From the NCBI GenBank assembly GCA_015227615.1, contig JAALGZ010000014.1, forward strand, positions 806,001-870,000: a stretch of 64,000 bases of DNA, given 5' to 3'. Shown here one piece after another: positions 60,582 to 64,000 of this stretch. The first letter of the stretch is position 1. Each line of letters starts with the position of its first letter. The DNA comes from Labyrinthula sp. Ha (Eukaryota > Sar > Bigyra > Labyrinthulida > Labyrinthulaceae). Below the pieces are notes generated by a model. It made no database searches and was not told the origin of the DNA. It worked only from the letters and a program-made list of their open reading frames with translations. The translations under genes were made by a program, and so were the position numbers.

Positions 60582-62012
60582 ATGTCACTCGAACTTGGAA
60601 TGAGCCCACGCTGTCTTGAACTACGTGAAAAGCTACTAAATTTCGTCGAAAATGAGCTTAAACCGATGTATCCTACTCTTTCGAAGCAATCTAAAGCTCT
60701 GCAAAAGAAATTCAACTCCATTTGGGTTGTACCTGAGGGATTAGAAACCTTGAAGACAAAAGCGAAATCTATTGGACTTTGGAACTTGTTTCTTCCTAAA
60801 GAATATCCAGAAGGCGCAGGACTTTCTAATGTAGAATACGCACATCTTTGTGAGATAATGGGTAGATATCAATACCTACCAGAAATATGCAATTGTTCCG
60901 CACCTGACACAGGAAATATGGAAGTTCTTGCCAAATATGGAACTGCAGCGCAAAAAGAAAAGTACCTTTGTTTAATTTTCTTATTTTAGATGGTTAAAAC
61001 CTTTAATGGAAGGCAAGATCAGATCTGTTTTTCTCATGACGGAGCCGAAAGTTGCTTCTTCAGATGCAACTAATATTGAGACAAGTATTGTAAGAGATGG
61101 AGATTCCTGGGTTATTAATGGAAGAAAATGGTGGAGTAGTGGAATACTTGATCCACGCTGCGTTGTTGGAATTCTCATGGGTCAAACTGATCCAACTAAT
61201 AAATCACAACATTTGAGACAAAGTCAGGTAAACTTGTTTCTTCGATTTGAATATATAGATCATAGTTCCTTTGAACACACCTGGGATTAAAGTACTTAGA
61301 CCACTTCAGGTAATGGGATACTTGGGTAAATATTTTTTTGTTTTATGACTTGTTAGATGAGCCTCATGGACATGGAGAAGTTGTATTTGATAATGTCAGA
61401 GTTCCTTTGGAAAATATCGTTTTAGGTCCGGGTCGTGGATTTGAAATTGCTCAAGGTAGATTAGGACCAGGAAGAATACATCATTGTATGAGAACAATTG
61501 GAGCATGTGAAGCTGCGATTGAGACAATGCTTGTGAGAACAAAGCAGAGAACTGCGTTTGGAAAGAAGCTCCAAGAATACGATGTTATTCAGAAAGATAT
61601 TGCGGATGCAAGAATTAATGTAGAGATGTGTAGATTACTAACACTAAAGGCTGCTGCTATGATAGATGCCGCAGGAGATGCTAAAGGAGCTAGACAAGAG
61701 ATTGCAATGATTAAAGTGATTGTACCAAGCACAGCTTTGAAAATTGTAGATGATGCAATGCAGATGCATGGAGGTGCAGGAATTTCTCAAGATACACCTC
61801 TTGCTTTTCTATACGCTAATTTGAGAACTTTAAGGTTTGCTGATGGGCCTGATGAGGTTCATAGAAGGACAATTGCCAGATTGGAGTTGAGGAAAAGGCC
61901 ACTTAAAAAAGGAGAAGAGAAACCTGCTCTGTTTGTTCCAGAACCAGATGCGGATCTAAGACCTATGTGTATGCAGCCATGGGGATTTTATGGACAGGGA
62001 TCTAAACTTTAA
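60582..62012 (+). CDS. ACAD11: Acyl-CoA dehydrogenase (ACAD10/11-like), peroxisomal
   Basis: Four exons placed by frame and family similarity: 60582-60961, 60990-61227, 61259-61325, 61357-62012, giving 446 residues. It is an FAD-dependent acyl-CoA dehydrogenase of the ACAD10/ACAD11 type, without their N-terminal kinase-like domains. Matches in order: [38 protein letters not shown] (flavin and substrate region), [72 protein letters not shown] and [10 protein letters not shown] near the C-terminus. The last three residues are Ser-Lys-Leu, a type 1 peroxisomal targeting signal, so it probably acts in peroxisomal fatty-acid oxidation. An uncorrected reading gives three separate fragments because of the 28-31 base introns. 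Confidence 0.93.
60962..60989 (+). other. 28-base intron 1 of the acyl-CoA dehydrogenase gene
   Basis: Starts GTACCTTTG, ends TTATTTTAG, next exon ATGGTT. It splits a Lys codon (AA|A) and restores [12 protein letters not shown], as in the family. It is among the shortest spliceosomal introns known in any group. Confidence 0.9.
61228..61258 (+). other. 31-base intron 2 of the acyl-CoA dehydrogenase gene
   Basis: Starts GTAAACTTG, ends ATATATAG, next exon ATCATA. It lies between codons and restores [11 protein letters not shown]. Confidence 0.88.
61326..61356 (+). other. 31-base intron 3 of the acyl-CoA dehydrogenase gene
   Basis: Starts GTAAATATT, ends CTTGTTAG, next exon ATGAGC. It splits an Asp codon (G|AT) and restores [12 protein letters not shown]. 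Confidence 0.9.
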
Positions 62013-62645
62013 GGCTAGGCGTACTGGACTAAGATCAAAAATATTTATACTTTACTTGATTTCGTATCCGGACTTGCAAATTATACTCTATGGATTCATA
62101 GCAGTTTCTTCCTTTATGTATAAAGTTTTGGCATGAAATTACACAGAGGGAAGCTCTAAAAACTAAATGGTACAATGGACGAGTTAATACTTTTAGTACT
62201 GCAGAGAGGCAGGGTACAAAATGATGACGAAGGAAAACAGCTCATTCTTAAAAAATATAGGATAAACTCATTTAATGCTGCCTTATGTACAAATCCTGTG
62301 TAGATTGTTAGGTTCTCGCAACTTCTTTTTTTTTCTCCTTGGGTCATAAAGTGAAAACCTTTCTTGCCTAATATTATATAAATAAGAGCGTTTTCTAAAC
62401 GTTGCAAACCGTTCTCTAAATGGAAGAAATATCGTTTGGACACAACTATTTGTGTACATTAACCATATACCCTAAGTACACCACTAAGCAACTTAAATAG
62501 CACAAGATTAAAGTTAGTTACTTTCTTCCTAAGACTAAGAACTAGACATGCACCACTTAAGGAAGAAAGATAAACCTTTGAGTAAATTTTTCCAACAGTG
62601 AATTTAGAAGGAGATCAGTACAACAGAATTTTATTTTATATCTTC
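62013..62645. other. 3' interval between convergent ACAD and phosducin-like genes
   Basis: About 630 bases between convergent stops. A 95-codon frame on the minus strand (62156-62443) has no family match and is taken as chance. Confidence 0.6.
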
Positions 62646-63404
62646 TTACCAATCATCATCTGATTCCTCTACATCACTCCTGTCTTCCTGTTCACTTTGT
62701 TCCTCAAGCTTTGAATTCATCTGCCCAACAGTCCTCTTTCTCTCTTCAAAAATACCATAACCCATTAACTGTTTCTTTAATGAGTTCATTTGAAGTTGTT
62801 TATCAATAATTGTATGCTGCAGTTTTCCACCAAAATACAACAGAAGAGCAGGAGTATGCTCTGCCCGCCAATTCTCCGCACATGAAGTGTCTTTAATCCT
62901 AACAAATTTTACAGTTGGTTCTTGGTTAGAGAGACTTCGCACCACTTGCGTAAGAAGAGCACTTCTTTCAATTCCATTTCTGTAAACTTCAACTATCACC
63001 CATTGACCAACTTCTCCATTTGATTCATCTAAAGATTTCTCACTTGCTTCAGCTACTTCTTTGACAAATTCATCTCGAGAAATTTCACGAACTTTTCCGT
63101 ATTTATTTAGTTTTTCTCGCTGGTAGAGCTCTTTTTTTCTATTTTCTATAAATAGCTCAAGCTCTCTGTCATCTGCTTTATCAGCAATATAATCTAGATC
63201 TTCATCTAACTTCACTTGGTTGAGTTTTTGCGAAAGGGTTTCTTCCGGCTTGTTGTATGTTATGAAGTCCCTGTTCTTTATTTCTTTTTCTATCTCTCTT
63301 TGAGCTTTAACTTCTTCTCTTTCAGGAATTACATTTTTTTTCACTAGGATATCCTCCCATTGTGTTGTTTGTATTTTTCGATTTTCATATTTATGTTCTT
63401 CCAT
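62646..63404 (-). CDS. PDCL3: Phosducin-like protein (PhLP2/PDCL3 group)
   Basis: A 252-residue protein with the layout of phosducin-like proteins. An N-terminal TTQWEDILVKKNVIPE motif (about 13-28; animal PDCL2/3 have TEWNDILRKKGILP) precedes a charged helical region to about 115. A thioredoxin-like domain (about 130-220; QWVIVEVYRNGIERSALL, VKFVRIKD, ENWRAEHTPALLLYFGGKL) and an acidic tail ending EESDDDW follow. Members of this group act as co-factors of the CCT/TRiC chaperonin in folding actin, tubulin and signalling proteins. The Cys-x-x-Cys of active thioredoxins is absent, as expected. The acidic Ser-rich tail is a typical CK2-type phosphorylation site region, by inference. The frame is single and the ATG start is clear. 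It is convergent with the acyl-CoA dehydrogenase gene. Confidence 0.85.
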   Translation of the reverse strand: MEEHKYENRKIQTTQWEDILVKKNVIPEREEVKAQREIEKEIKNRDFITYNKPEETLSQKLNQVKLDEDLDYIADKADDRELELFIENRKKELYQREKLNKYGKVREISRDEFVKEVAEASEKSLDESNGEVGQWVIVEVYRNGIERSALLTQVVRSLSNQEPTVKFVRIKDTSCAENWRAEHTPALLLYFGGKLQHTIIDKQLQMNSLKKQLMGYGIFEERKRTVGQMNSKLEEQSEQEDRSDVEESDDDW

Positions 63405-64000
63405 TTCTGAAGAGTTTATAAAGCAAAAACCGAGTCATTCTAAAACGGTTCAAAATACTTTGAAACATGGCTCAAACACGAAACAACCGATAAATGATTG
63501 ATAAATTTACATTTGTCCTCTAAGGACACGATAATCGTTTTGACCATCGTAGTCAGAACACTTTTGTTATATGTAATATAGTCAGCTTTATTGTTATATA
63601 ACCGTTTTATATCGTGAAAACTTAACCGTTAACGACATATTCTCAGACTGATTAAAGATTCACAAAGGTTAACCCAGAAGACACATCGAAATGATTAAAT
63701 GAGCAAGTTAGCCTAACATTCCATGAACCTGCTCATTTAATTCACGGTGTCAGAGCATTATGAATAAGGCTTACTATAAATTCTACTAGGTAGTGGTATC
63801 CATACCATCTTGTCTTGGCCTGGTCATTCTCGTCATCTCATTGACTGGTCATCACAGGAACCTGATTTTATTCGTCTGATGTCAGAATGCTCAACACTGG
63901 GACCAAAACATCAATATCCCAAGATACTGGAACAAAAATCTGAAAAAACTTCAGAAAGATTGAAATAAAGTCAAAAAACACTCAAGTGAACCAGCTGGAG
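63405..64000. other. Upstream region of the phosducin-like gene to window end
   Basis: No gene is supported. It contains a 12-bp perfect inverted repeat (63694-63741). A TGGTCAT-type motif occurs at about 63822 and 63847, and TCAGA-GCATT variants occur at both ends of 63750-63895. Confidence 0.5.
63694..63741. repeat. 12-bp inverted repeat with 24-base spacer
   Basis: ATTAAATGAGCA and TGCTCATTTAAT are perfect reverse complements; after one mismatch the stem continues for three more pairs (GTT/AAC). It lies about 290 bases upstream of the phosducin-like ATG. It may be a protein-binding site or an RNA hairpin; function is unknown. Confidence 0.75.

Noticed and set aside
1-64000. CRISPR arrays, rRNA, bacterial operons
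   Set aside because: No regularly spaced repeats, rRNA signatures or Shine-Dalgarno-linked gene clusters; the gene content is eukaryotic.

Overview
The window is nuclear DNA of a eukaryotic microbe. It is AT-rich, uses the standard stop codons, has spliceosomal introns, and carries single-gene units with no operons. The actins, the aldo-keto reductase with a GOLD domain, two seven-helix RGS receptors and a large Pro/Thr-repeat surface protein of the kind common in diatoms and other heterokonts suggest a stramenopile or another SAR-group protist. That placement is inference; no rRNA or organelle marker is present. I support 11 protein genes. Their coding sequence fills a little under a quarter of the window. 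The rest is mostly long AT-rich gene deserts with one clearly decayed retroelement.

Layout. 1-5970: no supported gene. 5971-8277 (-): AP-1 gamma-adaptin without an ear domain. 8278-14188: desert. 14189-17384: left arm of a large inverted duplication, with actin (+) facing an EGF-like/seven-helix membrane protein (-). 17385-27666: about 10.3 kb spacer with the remains of a non-LTR (LINE-like) reverse transcriptase near its right end. 27667-30871: right arm, the mirror copy (seven-helix protein +, actin -). 33557-36469: two paralogous seven-helix RGS proteins tail to tail, each 443 residues. 36470-44620: desert. 44906-46327 (+): GOLD/aldo-keto reductase fusion. Its stop codon lies 39 bases from that of a convergent Pro/Thr-repeat membrane protein (46367-48168, -). 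48169-60581: the longest desert. 60582-62012 (+): a four-exon peroxisomal acyl-CoA dehydrogenase. 62646-63404 (-): a phosducin-like protein.

Shared themes. Four introns can be placed by reading frame and homology, and all are only 28-32 bases long; each starts GTA and ends TAG followed by AT. So introns are extremely compact while intergenic DNA is large. Both paralogue sets sit as inverted copies. Convergent neighbours share short 3' intervals (39, 248 and 602 bases). Several genes belong to G-protein or membrane signalling and traffic: two RGS receptors, two EGF/seven-helix proteins, a phosducin-like chaperone co-factor and gamma-adaptin. This may be coincidence of location. The points most worth following are the actin/seven-helix inverted duplication with patchwork divergence, the tiny introns, the GOLD-AKR fusion, and the seven-helix RGS and EGF receptors.
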